NCBI GenBank assembly: GCA_003854985.1
Contig: RQOG01000061.1
Location: 19,227 to 83,226, forward strand
Source of the DNA: Calditrichota bacterium
GTDB lineage: Bacteria > Calditrichota > Calditrichia > Calditrichales > Calditrichaceae
Direction of reading: 5' to 3'
Length of the DNA stretch: 64,000 nucleotides
Shown here: piece after piece, positions 1 through 8,166 of the stretch
How positions within the stretch are numbered: the first letter of the stretch is position 1
How the letters are laid out: every line of letters starts with the position of its first letter
The notes under the pieces: model-generated
Told to the model about the DNA's origin: nothing
The model's input: only the letters and a program-made list of their open reading frames with translations
Database searches by the model: none
Made by a program: the position numbers and the translations under genes

Positions 1-330
1 AATTTTAAACCATTCTGTTAATTCTTTGTTTTTGAATATTTCAGAATTTGATGTTTTAACCTCATTCGTATCCAATGGACAAAGTTTATTTTTAGAAAGA
101 ATTTTAAGTAAATACAGCTTTCTGATCTTTTTTCTGAATATTTGTCTTCTGATTCCCCGGGCATTTGTACGGCTGGCATTCTTGGAAATTTCCCTTTGTC
201 CCATTCCTAAATCCACCACACCTTCATGAAATATTCTGCTGCCCATTCCTATTATCTTTTTTTCTTTATCTTCAATAATTGCCCAACCTATGGAATTTGT
301 ACCTAAGTCAAGTCCTAAAATCTTACCCAT
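1..330 (-). CDS. cas9: Cas9 endonuclease, N-terminal part (runs off left edge)
   Basis: The 110 visible codons start at the ATG at 330 and stay open to base 1. Residues 4-19 read ILGLDLGTNSIGWAII, the RuvC-I motif, with Asp8 as the expected catalytic aspartate. Residues 54-72 (RTNARGIRRQIFRKKIRKL) are the arginine-rich bridge helix that holds the guide RNA. The short segment between these motifs and the KNKLCPLD stretch after the helix resemble Bacteroidota-type II-C Cas9 proteins. Cas9 is the RNA-guided DNA nuclease of type II CRISPR immunity. A divergent tracrRNA lies directly upstream, which supports the call. HNH, REC and PAM-interacting regions, cas1/cas2 and the array must lie outside the window, so subtype and intactness are unknown. 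Confidence 0.93.
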   Translation of the reverse strand, partial: MGKILGLDLGTNSIGWAIIEDKEKKIIGMGSRIFHEGVVDLGMGQREISKNASRTNARGIRRQIFRKKIRKLYLLKILSKNKLCPLDTNEVKTSNSEIFKNKELTEWFKI

Positions 331-360
331 TTTATTTCTCCATCTTTATAAATATTGCAT

Positions 361-460
361 TGTTTTAATTTTTATTGTATTATTTAAACGCATCTTGTCA
401 CAATAAGGCTATATGCCGTAGACATTATGTCTTGAGCCCCGCTTAGGTGGGGCTTTTTTT
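361..460 (+). ncRNA. tracrRNA of the type II CRISPR-Cas system
   Basis: Read on the plus strand, divergent from cas9. The segment at about 368-404 ending in CTTGTCACAAT is the likely anti-repeat and is followed by AAGGC, as in known II-C tracrRNAs (compare the ACAAUAAGGC of Neisseria). Three stem-loops follow: GGC/GCC at 407-409 and 415-417, AGACAT/ATGTCT at 420-425 and 427-432, and AGCCCC/GGGGCT at 435-440 and 449-454 with a T-run. The cognate CRISPR repeat should begin close to ATTGTGACAAGATGCGTTTA. The 5' end is a guess: no convincing promoter could be fixed in the AT-rich stretch before 370. Confidence 0.85.
435..460 (+). terminator. Rho-independent terminator of tracrRNA
   Basis: A perfect 6-bp stem AGCCCC/GGGGCT with an 8-base loop is followed directly by seven T. 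It forms the last hairpin of the tracrRNA. Confidence 0.9.
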
Positions 461-462
461 AT

Positions 463-880
463 ACCAATTTATTTTTTTTGCTTAATTTTTTAGAAAACAT
501 CATAGTTGTTTCCTAAGAAAGGATTTTATAAAGAAGTGTATTTTGCAAAAAAATGTTATATCCTCTAAATCTAAAAAAGGTTTTATAACATTTTTTAATT
601 ATTATAGAAATGTTTTACGTCCATCGCAAGTAAAATTAATAAAGTTTAATATGCTTTTAAAACGAGTTGCCTTATTTTTAGTCCATGCTTCTTCCATCGT
701 TGTTCCTAAAGTCTGTTTAAAAACCTTATTTGGTTTCTTATACATTCTGTATTACAATTTTCTTTCTGCCACTTTCCATTTTAATTACTGATTTAATAAT
801 TTAAAGCCACCTGCCGCTAATTTATCGCCTCCTTCCCGTTCTCAGACGGATTCTTCCTCTTCTCAAGGCGCGCCGCGACA
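463..880. other. AT-rich non-coding debris between tracrRNA and an A2M remnant
   Basis: No recognisable gene. The only readable frame that looks protein-like is a 47-codon minus-strand ORF at 602-745 (starts MYKKPNKVFKQTLGTTMEEA). It has no ribosome-binding site and I do not recognise it. Plus-strand frames are repetitive and hydrophobic with no SD. There is no CRISPR repeat pattern here, so the array is not next to the tracrRNA on this side. Confidence 0.5.
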
Positions 881-1153
881 TTTGAGCCCGTGACTTTGCT
901 CTCCGGATACAGGTATAAAAGCAAAATTGGCTATTATGAAAGCATCAAAGATGCGTCTATAAATTTCTTTTTTGATTATTTGCCGCAAGGAAAACATGAA
1001 ATCGAATATTTATTATGGGTAACTCATGGAGGAAATTTTGAAAACGGGGTAGCCACCGTTCAATGCATGTATGCGCCGGAGTTTACCTCTCATACAAATG
1101 GTTTAAAAATTCAAGTGAGCTATGAATTAAATTCCAAACCAAGTTCGGAATGA
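881..1153 (+). pseudogene. C-terminal remnant of a bacterial alpha-2-macroglobulin family protein
   Basis: The frame encodes the last ~90 residues of a bacterial alpha-2-macroglobulin. The terminal domain is recognisable by YYESIKDASINFFFDYLPQG, then EIEYLLWVTHGGNFENG, then TVQCMYAPEFTSHTNG. Intact family members run to about 1,500-2,000 residues and trap proteases in the periplasm. Here everything upstream is missing: the frame is open only back to a stop at 818, and residues before 881 do not look like the family. The GTG at 890 has no proper SD, so this is probably not expressed. The remnant suggests that a larger gene was cut when the CRISPR locus or another insertion arrived. Confidence 0.75.
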
Positions 1154-1288
1154 CATATTCTTGTCATGCTGTTTAAAGGACTCCTTAATAATCTCTATTA
1201 ATGAATTCAAAATGCCTTTATTTGTTTTGAACTAACCGGACTATTTCATAAATTTTTCCCGTTTACATTACTAATACGGAGAAGTACT

Positions 1289-3226
1289 ATGCCTCAGAAC
1301 CTGATCGAAAAGATCGTACAGAAATACGCCGTAAACTGGCCGAAAGATAAGGAAGTTCATGCCGGCGACTATATCACCATCCGCCCGGCTTATGTGATGA
1401 CCCACGATAACACCGGCGCGGTGATCCCCAAATTCTATTCCATCGGCGCTAAAAAAATCGCCGATCCCGATCAGGTTGTGCATACATTAGATCATAATAT
1501 CCAGGACACCAGCGAGAAAAACCTGGCCAAGTACCGGAAAATCGAAGAATTTTCCCGCTCCATGGGCTGCCATTTTTTTCCTGCCGGCAGAGGCATCGGC
1601 CACCAGATCATGATCGAGGAAGGATTCGCCTTTCCCGGAACGCTGGCCGTGGCTTCGGACAGCCATTCCAATATGTACGGCGGCGCGGGCTGTTTGGGAA
1701 CGCCTATCGTGCGCACTGACGCGGCGGCTATCTGGGCGACAGGTAAAACCTGGTGGCAGGTTCCGCCCGTAGCCAAGGTGGAACTGACCGGAAAACTGCC
1801 TGCCGGGGTTACCGGCAAAGATGTAATCATCACTCTGGCCGGATTTTTCAATAAAGATGAAGTGCTGAATCATGGCCTTGAATTCTGCGGCGAAGGCGTA
1901 AAATCGCTTACCTTCGATCACAGGCTGAGCATCGCTAATATGACCACGGAATGGGGCGCCCTGGCCGGAATATTTCCGATCGATGAAACAACCATAAACT
2001 GGCTGAAGGCCCGCTCGAAGCGGTTAAATCCTGCTGGAAAACCGGCGCATCCGCGCATTAACATGCAACGGATAGAAGCACTTCAATCCGATATGCCCAA
2101 AGCCGACGCCGGCGCTTTTTATGCAAAAACCATTCAGCTGGATCTTGGTTCGGTGCGTCCCCATGTGTCCGGCCCGAATTCGGTTAAGGTTATGACGGCG
2201 GTCAGTGAAATCCGCAAACAAAACATAAAAATCGATAAAGCCTATTTAGTGTCGTGCGTGAACAGCCGGCAGGAGGATATCGCCGAAGCCGCCGCGATTA
2301 TGAAAGGTAAAAAAGTGGCGCCGGGCGTAAAATTCTATATTGCCGCCGCCTCGAGCGAAGTGCAGGCGGACAGCGAAAAAAGCGGCGACTGGCAGGCGCT
2401 TTTGGATGCCGGAGCCATTCCCCTGCCCCCGGGCTGCGGGCCCTGCATCGGCCTGGGCGCCGGTCTTTTGGAAGACGGCGAAGTCGGCATCTCCGCCACC
2501 AATCGTAATTTTAAAGGCCGTATGGGTTCGCCCAATGCACAGGCTTATCTGGCTTCTCCCGCGGTCGTGGCCGCATCGGCCATAAGCGGTAAAATTGATC
2601 TGCCGTATGAAATGGATGATCGGAAACCGGTGGGCAACATAACGGTTAACGAACAATCCCCTGTTGAAAAAACCATCCTGGAAATAATCGACGGTTTCCC
2701 CGGACTGATTTCCGGAGCCCTGATTTTCTGCCACCAGGATAACCTGAACACCGACGGCATCTACCCGGGAAAATATACCTACCTGGATGATATTACACCG
2801 GAAAAGCAGGCGGAAGTGGTTATGGAAAACTACGATCCGCAGTTTTCGCGCCTTGCTGAAAAAGGAGATATTCTGGTCGGTGGATTTAATTTCGGAACCG
2901 GAAGCTCGCGCGAACAAGCGGCCACAGCCCTGAAATATAAGGGTATTCAGGCGGTTATTGCCGGATCGTTCAGCGAAACCTATAAACGCAACGCCATCAA
3001 CAACGGTTTTTTAATCATTGAATCGCCGGAGCTGGTCAATGATCTTAAAAGCCGGTTCGGAACCAGCCAATTAACGGTTAAAACAAATATCACGATTGTA
3101 ATTGATTTTAAAAACTCCATCATTACAGCCGATGGTAAAAAATATCCGTTCGGCGCGGTCGGCCGGGCGGCGCAGGAGATTATCGTTGCCGGCGGGCTGG
3201 AAAACTGGGTAAAAATCCAGATGTAA
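1289..3226 (+). CDS. Homoaconitase-like aconitase-family hydro-lyase (Lys4 type)
   Basis: A 645-residue single-chain aconitase-superfamily enzyme with large-subunit domains followed by the swivel domain (near residues 470-645, with GGFNFGTGSSREQA). The three [4Fe-4S] ligands are Cys323 (VSCVNSR), Cys383 and Cys386 (GCGPCIG). The N-terminal third, including GRGIGHQIMIEEG, DSHSNMYGG and IWATGKTWWQVPPVAKVE, follows fungal mitochondrial homoaconitase (Lys4) more closely than AcnA or AcnB. The family hydrates cis-homoaconitate in alpha-aminoadipate lysine synthesis, but bacterial relatives may act as aconitase or isopropylmalate isomerase, and no other lysine gene is nearby. The SD GGAG lies before the ATG. 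It sits 25 bp upstream of the GH16 gene and may be cotranscribed with it. Confidence 0.85.
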   Translation: MPQNLIEKIVQKYAVNWPKDKEVHAGDYITIRPAYVMTHDNTGAVIPKFYSIGAKKIADPDQVVHTLDHNIQDTSEKNLAKYRKIEEFSRSMGCHFFPAGRGIGHQIMIEEGFAFPGTLAVASDSHSNMYGGAGCLGTPIVRTDAAAIWATGKTWWQVPPVAKVELTGKLPAGVTGKDVIITLAGFFNKDEVLNHGLEFCGEGVKSLTFDHRLSIANMTTEWGALAGIFPIDETTINWLKARSKRLNPAGKPAHPRINMQRIEALQSDMPKADAGAFYAKTIQLDLGSVRPHVSGPNSVKVMTAVSEIRKQNIKIDKAYLVSCVNSRQEDIAEAAAIMKGKKVAPGVKFYIAAASSEVQADSEKSGDWQALLDAGAIPLPPGCGPCIGLGAGLLEDGEVGISATNRNFKGRMGSPNAQAYLASPAVVAASAISGKIDLPYEMDDRKPVGNITVNEQSPVEKTILEIIDGFPGLISGALIFCHQDNLNTDGIYPGKYTYLDDITPEKQAEVVMENYDPQFSRLAEKGDILVGGFNFGTGSSREQAATALKYKGIQAVIAGSFSETYKRNAINNGFLIIESPELVNDLKSRFGTSQLTVKTNITIVIDFKNSIITADGKKYPFGAVGRAAQEIIVAGGLENWVKIQM

Positions 3227-3251
3227 AAACGGCTTTTTAAAAGGATCCAAT

Positions 3252-4025
3252 ATGATATTCTATATTTACCTAATCAAAGCGGCTTTAATAACCGTTTTCG
3301 TCTTTTCTCTTATATCCTGCAAAAAGGATCAGACCGGGCCGGACGTAAATGCCGTTCAGGTTATCAGCGACACCCCATCTTTTGTGGAAGACTTTAATGA
3401 TCCTGACTGGGAAAACAACAACGGCGCGACGGTCTGGCACCAGGCGTCCTGGATGCAGAACGGAACGCAAATGGACGTTAACCGCTGCCAGGCCATTGAC
3501 GGAAAACTTACGCTCACCGTTTTACCCGGAGAACCATATCGGGGCGGTTCGATCCAGACCCGCAAAGACGACTGGGGATACGGCCGCTGGGAAGCCCGCT
3601 TAAAACCGTCGAATGTGCCGGGCACCTTGAATTCCATGTTTACCATGGACTGGAACGGTGCAACTTATGAGGAAGTTGATATTGAATTTCTGACCTATAC
3701 TTTCGGCGAAAATGAAGGTGAAGTTCATTTTGCCCTGCATGAGGAAGGCCAAACCAATTACTGGTGGCAAGATGCGCCGCTTGATTTTAATCCATCGGAC
3801 GGATTTCATATTTGGGCTATCCAGATACTGCCCGATTCCGTAAGCTGGTATGCAGATCAAAAACGGATACGGACAGTTGTTTATAATGATCAGTTCAGAC
3901 TGACGTCGCCTTATCAGTTCTTTTTTAACGCCTGGACAAAGGAAACCTGGATTTACGGCCCTCCCGCCGATACCGCCATTTATGAAATTGACTGGGTCAA
4001 ATTTTATCCTGCCATAGAAAATTAA
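3252..4025 (+). CDS. Glycoside hydrolase family 16 lipoprotein
   Basis: A 257-residue protein with a lipoprotein signal (hydrophobic stretch then LISC, Cys23), so it is membrane-anchored on the periplasmic or outer face. The GH16 catalytic signature E-x-D-x-E is present as EVDIE: Glu141 is the likely nucleophile, Asp143 the helper and Glu145 the acid/base. The sequence around it (YGRWEARLKP before, the FHIWAIQILPDSVSWYAD segment after) fits the concanavalin-like fold. Family members cleave beta-1,3 or beta-1,3-1,4 glucans, agar or related polysaccharides; the substrate cannot be read here. The SD AAAAGGATC precedes the ATG, 25 bp after the aconitase-family gene. Confidence 0.85.
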   Translation: MIFYIYLIKAALITVFVFSLISCKKDQTGPDVNAVQVISDTPSFVEDFNDPDWENNNGATVWHQASWMQNGTQMDVNRCQAIDGKLTLTVLPGEPYRGGSIQTRKDDWGYGRWEARLKPSNVPGTLNSMFTMDWNGATYEEVDIEFLTYTFGENEGEVHFALHEEGQTNYWWQDAPLDFNPSDGFHIWAIQILPDSVSWYADQKRIRTVVYNDQFRLTSPYQFFFNAWTKETWIYGPPADTAIYEIDWVKFYPAIEN

Positions 4026-4081
4026 TCTTTACCGAAACTTATCATAATTTCCTGAGTTTGAGATAACTGATTTTTATTTAA

Positions 4082-4258
4082 TTACCGATAAAAATTAAGA
4101 ATAAATATCAAACTGGATCACAACCGGGAAAAAGCGCTTTTATAAATTACGCCAGTGTAATCAACGACATTTTAATATCTGATTATGAATTCAACCGAAC
4201 CATTATGCGCTGCCGTTTTGAGGTTATGGAAAATATCGCGGCTGTTCTTAACCGTTAA
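4082..4258 (+). pseudogene. Possible remnant of an unidentified coding sequence
   Basis: A 58-residue open frame with no good start codon lies between two real genes. Its second half (FINYASVINDILISDYEF, then NRTIMRCRFEVMENIAAVLN) looks like a protein C-terminus and the bases become less AT-rich there. I do not recognise the family. It may be the tail of a decayed gene, or chance. Confidence 0.3.
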
Positions 4259-4279
4259 ATCAAAAGTTCCGGGTAAATA

Positions 4280-5341
4280 ATGTATCTGTCCAAACCAAAT
4301 ATCTTGTTGTTTTCTGCCGGCCCTTCTCCGGAAAAAAGGATTTTAAACGTATTTAATAATGCTCAATTTCAACTGGAAACGGTGCATTCTAAAGAAGCCT
4401 GCCTGGAAGCCCTGGAAAACGGCCAATTTGACCTGTTTATTTTTTTTGCGCAAAAATCTGTTCCGCATCTGACTGATTTTTTAAACAATATACATAGTTA
4501 CTCCCCCACTATGTTAACCTGTTGCCTGGGACCATTTGAAAGCAGTAAAAATATCTCCATGGATTTTAACCTGGATTATAAGGTGATTAAAGAGGGTAAA
4601 TATTTTGATCAGTATATGCGCAACATGGCTTTCCTGGCTCATAAAATACAGACACAGTCTGATCTTTCCGCTATTCTGATCCATGATTTAAGATCGCCGA
4701 CGCAGAGTATCATCAATTACCTGGAATTATTGAATAACCAGGTATTCGGCGAAATGAATGAAGGCCAGTTGAGAATGATCGGTAACGCTCTTAAACTAGG
4801 GGAAAACCTTATTCATTTGCTTGAAGAATTAAGTCTGGTGCATGTGTTCGAAAGAAAAGAATTTGTACTCTACAAATCGCCTTTGAATCTAAAAGAGTGT
4901 TTAAACCGCGTATTAAAATCACTTTGGATTCAGGCGGATAAAAAAGAAATAAAATTTGTGCCGCAGATTCCGAATGTTTTACCGGAGATTACCGCCGACG
5001 GCCCGCGGCTGGAACGGGTGCTGTTTAATCTGATCACCAACGCTATAAACTATACGCCGCAGCGGGGCGTCATTCGTATTATCGCTGAAACCGGCGAATC
5101 CGCAAAACACGAATCCGGTATTATCTTCCGGGTGATCGATTCCGGACCTGGTATCCCCGAAGAAGAACTGGAATACATTTTTGACAAATATTACCGGGTG
5201 CTTGGAAAAGTCCGTAAACACAAAGGATTCGGATTGGGACTCTACATCTGCCGACTGATTGTCGAAGCGCATGACGGCAGGATCGGAGCGGTTAACAACC
5301 GTGAAGGCGGATCAACCTTTTATTTTTCCCTGCCCGTCTGA
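4280..5341 (+). CDS. Sensor histidine kinase with a degenerate receiver-like N-terminus
   Basis: A 353-residue cytoplasmic protein. Residues 1-115 have an alpha/beta pattern like a response-regulator receiver (NILLFSAGPSPEKR... DLFIFFA), but no conserved phosphoacceptor aspartate is clear. A HisKA domain follows with the H-box HDLRSP (His135), then the ATPase domain with the N-box NLITNAINYTP, G1 DSGPGIPEEE and G2 GFGLGLYICR. There is no membrane segment, so the stimulus is probably cytosolic or comes from a partner protein. No response regulator is adjacent, making this an orphan kinase. It is the last recognisable gene before the kelch/T9SS gene, with a 178-bp gap. Confidence 0.88.
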   Translation: MYLSKPNILLFSAGPSPEKRILNVFNNAQFQLETVHSKEACLEALENGQFDLFIFFAQKSVPHLTDFLNNIHSYSPTMLTCCLGPFESSKNISMDFNLDYKVIKEGKYFDQYMRNMAFLAHKIQTQSDLSAILIHDLRSPTQSIINYLELLNNQVFGEMNEGQLRMIGNALKLGENLIHLLEELSLVHVFERKEFVLYKSPLNLKECLNRVLKSLWIQADKKEIKFVPQIPNVLPEITADGPRLERVLFNLITNAINYTPQRGVIRIIAETGESAKHESGIIFRVIDSGPGIPEEELEYIFDKYYRVLGKVRKHKGFGLGLYICRLIVEAHDGRIGAVNNREGGSTFYFSLPV

Positions 5342-5519
5342 CATAAAAACACTATCCATTTAACTGTAATTTATATCCCTCCCCAACCGCACCTATCAGT
5401 TTTTAACCACTTTTATTTTCCTTTTAAATCATAAGATTTACATACCGATTATAGAACTATGTTTGATAAGGATTTATACAAAAAAAATAAGAATAGAACA
5501 AAACCAATCAGGGGGACAC

Positions 5520-7016
5520 ATGTTTACAATTTCCAAAACCATTTGTATGCTGACATTATTTGCAACTTTCATTTATGCTCAAAGCTTTTCTCCGGAATTC
5601 ACCGCAGGCCCGGATATGAACATAGCCAGAATGGGCCATTACACCGTAACTTTTGATGACGGCGGTGTATTGCATGTCGGCGGTCGTGGAACCGGTTTTA
5701 CTTCACTTAATACCAGTGATCTTTTTACCACCGGTCCGGATACTTTTGTCATAGATACAATGAATTACCCGCATGACTTTGGCGCCGTAGCCCGTTTGAA
5801 TAATGGTAAAATTCTCATCGCCGCCGGTGCGGCAAATTCAGGTGTGGCGCCGGGGTATAACACAGCGGAATTATATGATCCCGAGACTGAAACCTATACG
5901 CCGACCGGCGCTTTAGTTTATGCCCGGATGAATGTGGCCGCCGCCACGCTGAACAACGGCAAAGTGCTGATTGTCGGCGGCTGGTATAATGTAACAAGCA
6001 GCGCTTACGGTGAGATATACGATCCTGAGGCCGGTACTTTTTCTGCAACCGGCGCCTTAAATACGTCAAGAGCGAATCCGATTGTTCTGCCTGCTGAGGA
6101 CGGCGGCGCTATTATTATCGGCGGAAGCCCAACCTACGGCGGAAATACCATCAAGCAGGTCGAATATTATAACCCGGGATTGAATACATTTACCGTCTTA
6201 AAAGACTATTTATTTTCCGAGCAGGATCCGAACTGGGTTCCGATGAATAATGATTCCTATAACCGCTTAATGGATGTACAGAAAATCGATGATAATAACT
6301 ATTTATTAATGGCGTATGATAATTCATCAGCCGATTCCACGTGTTACACCTTATTTACAGTGAATACGGATGATAAAACTATTACTAAATTTAATACAAA
6401 AAATAAACTGGCCAATTCCAAAACCCATAGTTTTTATGCGCCGGTTGTCGACAGGATTAACAACGTAGTCTATTTGCCGGCAATAAAAGCAGGCATTGAT
6501 CCTACGGAACTTGATCTATTTGCTCTTAATTTATCCGACAGCACGGTTACCATGTCTGATACAACCTATACTTTTCCTGCTGCGTATTACCTTACTTATT
6601 CATCGTTCCAACTTTTAAATGATGGCAGAATTCTGAACAGCGGCGGGCATTCTCAAACCGGTTATAACACCAATTTTTCACCGATTCCTAATACACTTTT
6701 TATCGAGCCAAAATGGGAATCTACCGTTATTCGTAATAACAGCCGGACTGCCGGTAATTTTATGCTTATCGATAATTATCCCAACCCGTTTAACAGCAGC
6801 ACAACGATTCAATTCAGTCTGGCAAAAAACGGATTGGTAACCATAGATATTTTAAATATTCTGGGCCAACTGGTAAAACGGCTCGATATGGGAGAGTACA
6901 CCAGGGGAACCCATACCTTACAATGGAACGCCGGTTCTCAGCCCTCAGGTATATATTTTTGCCGCCTGGCTACGACGGAAGGTGTAAAAGTGCGCAAACT
7001 TTCCCTGATAAAATAG
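5520..7016 (+). CDS. Secreted kelch-repeat protein with T9SS-type sorting domain
   Basis: A 498-residue protein. The start at 5520 is preferred over an in-frame ATG at 5463 because AGGGGGAC lies just before it and a normal signal peptide follows (ISKTICMLTLFATFIYAQS). Kelch-like blades recur through the first 350 residues (NNGKILIAAG, AELYDPETETYTPTGAL, NNGKVLIVGG, GEIYDPEAGTFSATGAL, NDGRILNSGG), indicating a beta-propeller. The C-terminus from NYPNPFN is a type A sorting domain for the type IX secretion system, ending VRKLSLIK. The protein is probably exported to the cell surface or medium; the ligand is unknown. A strong hairpin terminator follows. Confidence 0.85.
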   Translation: MFTISKTICMLTLFATFIYAQSFSPEFTAGPDMNIARMGHYTVTFDDGGVLHVGGRGTGFTSLNTSDLFTTGPDTFVIDTMNYPHDFGAVARLNNGKILIAAGAANSGVAPGYNTAELYDPETETYTPTGALVYARMNVAAATLNNGKVLIVGGWYNVTSSAYGEIYDPEAGTFSATGALNTSRANPIVLPAEDGGAIIIGGSPTYGGNTIKQVEYYNPGLNTFTVLKDYLFSEQDPNWVPMNNDSYNRLMDVQKIDDNNYLLMAYDNSSADSTCYTLFTVNTDDKTITKFNTKNKLANSKTHSFYAPVVDRINNVVYLPAIKAGIDPTELDLFALNLSDSTVTMSDTTYTFPAAYYLTYSSFQLLNDGRILNSGGHSQTGYNTNFSPIPNTLFIEPKWESTVIRNNSRTAGNFMLIDNYPNPFNSSTTIQFSLAKNGLVTIDILNILGQLVKRLDMGEYTRGTHTLQWNAGSQPSGIYFCRLATTEGVKVRKLSLIK

Positions 7017-7055
7017 GAAATAAAATTAAAATCTTTAACACTCCTCCAATGATGG

Positions 7056-7090
7056 TGCTCCGGAAAAATTTATTCCGGAGCATTTTTATT
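7056..7090 (+). terminator. Rho-independent terminator after the kelch gene
   Basis: A 10-bp perfect stem TGCTCCGGAA (7056-7065) / TTCCGGAGCA (7073-7082) with a 7-base loop is followed by TTTTTATTTT. It ends the transcript of the kelch/T9SS gene. Confidence 0.85.
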
Positions 7091-7196
7091 TTAAAATTCT
7101 TTGCACGTTGAAAATAAATAACTAATAAGATGCGTTATTTTTGACGAGCATTGAATTATAGGTAAAGTTTTAAATTGTTTTAATCAGAGATAAAAA

Positions 7197-7430
7197 ATGA
7201 AAATTCAGATCATGGCGGAAGACGGTGAAATCTTAGAGACCATTGAGAATGTTCAGAATTACCTGATGTCGCAGCATTCTATGGGTGTTTTGATGGATCA
7301 GCTTCTCGAAATATATAAAACCAAATACGCTCAATACATGTACGAAAAATATAAAAGAGACCGGAGAAGCGGAGAAGACCGGCGTCATATATCTCTCTCT
7401 ACCGATGCGCTTGATCGACGGGAACAATAA
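7197..7430 (+). CDS. Small charged protein, unknown function
   Basis: A 77-residue protein I do not recognise. The first 50 residues are a helical, moderately hydrophobic stretch (IQIMAEDGEILETIENVQNY); the tail is very basic and acidic, with YKRDRRSGEDRRHIS and DALDRREQ. The RRxxxDRR pattern resembles the linker seen around PilZ and small signalling proteins in delta-proteobacteria-like genomes, but no PilZ domain is present. It has its own intergenic region on both sides and faces the DUF4395 gene tail to tail. Codon use looks normal, so I take it as real. Confidence 0.5.
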   Translation: MKIQIMAEDGEILETIENVQNYLMSQHSMGVLMDQLLEIYKTKYAQYMYEKYKRDRRSGEDRRHISLSTDALDRREQ

Positions 7431-7461
7431 TCCGCCCTTTTCCGATTCCATGTCAGAGTCT

Positions 7462-7947
7462 TTACGCTGCTTTTTTACCGGGGAATCTGATTACACAATC
7501 CTCACATAATTCATCTTTGATTAACTTCATTTTAATAAGCAGACCGTATAATTTACACCCGGCGCAAAAACCGAAGGCCGATTCAAGAAATGAAAAAAAA
7601 GCCAAAACCGCTAAAGTAATATTCATATATCCTGTAAGGTCAAATATATGAAAAATCAGGGTGGACAGGCTGAGCAGAAACCCGATTAATGCGGCGAATC
7701 GTTTAGGATTAACCCTGTTAAAATTATTAATAAATGACAAACGAGGCGCAATAGTTTTACGGGCAATAAGGGCCAGAATGCTTATTTTAAAATAACCAAG
7801 CGTTCTGATTAAAAAGTCATAAGCAAGCAGGCCGATTAATATATAGGAATTGTAAATCATGGCCGCCAGACTCAGGATAAAGACCAGGAATGCCGTAGCG
7901 CGCACCCCGGAAGCAGGGATGGTAAAAAATTTATTTTGATGTTTCAT
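7462..7947 (-). CDS. DUF4395 family membrane protein
   Basis: A 161-residue inner-membrane protein with four hydrophobic segments (about 12-45, 80-100, 102-125 and around 128-140). The family pattern is clear: an early FxRxLGYF-like motif (FLIRTLGYFKIS), a basic loop (IARKTIAPRL... FNRVNPKRFAA), and the C-terminal CxxC motif GFCAGCKLYGLL followed by CEDC. DUF4395 proteins often pair with thiosulfate/sulfur-transfer or thioredoxin-like genes and the CxxC suggests a thiol role, but none is adjacent. The function is not established. Confidence 0.85.
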   Translation of the reverse strand: MKHQNKFFTIPASGVRATAFLVFILSLAAMIYNSYILIGLLAYDFLIRTLGYFKISILALIARKTIAPRLSFINNFNRVNPKRFAALIGFLLSLSTLIFHIFDLTGYMNITLAVLAFFSFLESAFGFCAGCKLYGLLIKMKLIKDELCEDCVIRFPGKKAA

Positions 7948-8166
7948 GGTTTATCTCCGACTATTTTTGTTCAGTTTTATAACGGCAATTACCGGTAACG
8001 CCCTTCAAAGATTCTCATAGTTTTATCTCATTCTCTGTGTGACTGATTAATTGTAACCCGTACCCGCGAAGAAATATTTCTTGCCTTGTTTGTTGGAAAA
8101 CATAAATTGAATAAATTGCAGACAACACATACTGATGATAACAGATAACCAGACAGGATAAAATTT

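Noticed and set aside
543..791. 82-codon plus-strand frame between tracrRNA and the A2M scrap
   Set aside because: Low complexity, no SD and no family resemblance; the other strand reads better in part of it.
2246..2917. 223-codon minus-strand frame opposite the aconitase-family gene
   Set aside because: Shadow of a well-conserved enzyme; residues follow from its codon pattern.
5463..5519. Upstream in-frame ATG for the kelch/T9SS gene
   Set aside because: It puts a basic 19-residue stretch before the signal peptide, while the ATG at 5520 has an AGGGGG SD and a normal signal.
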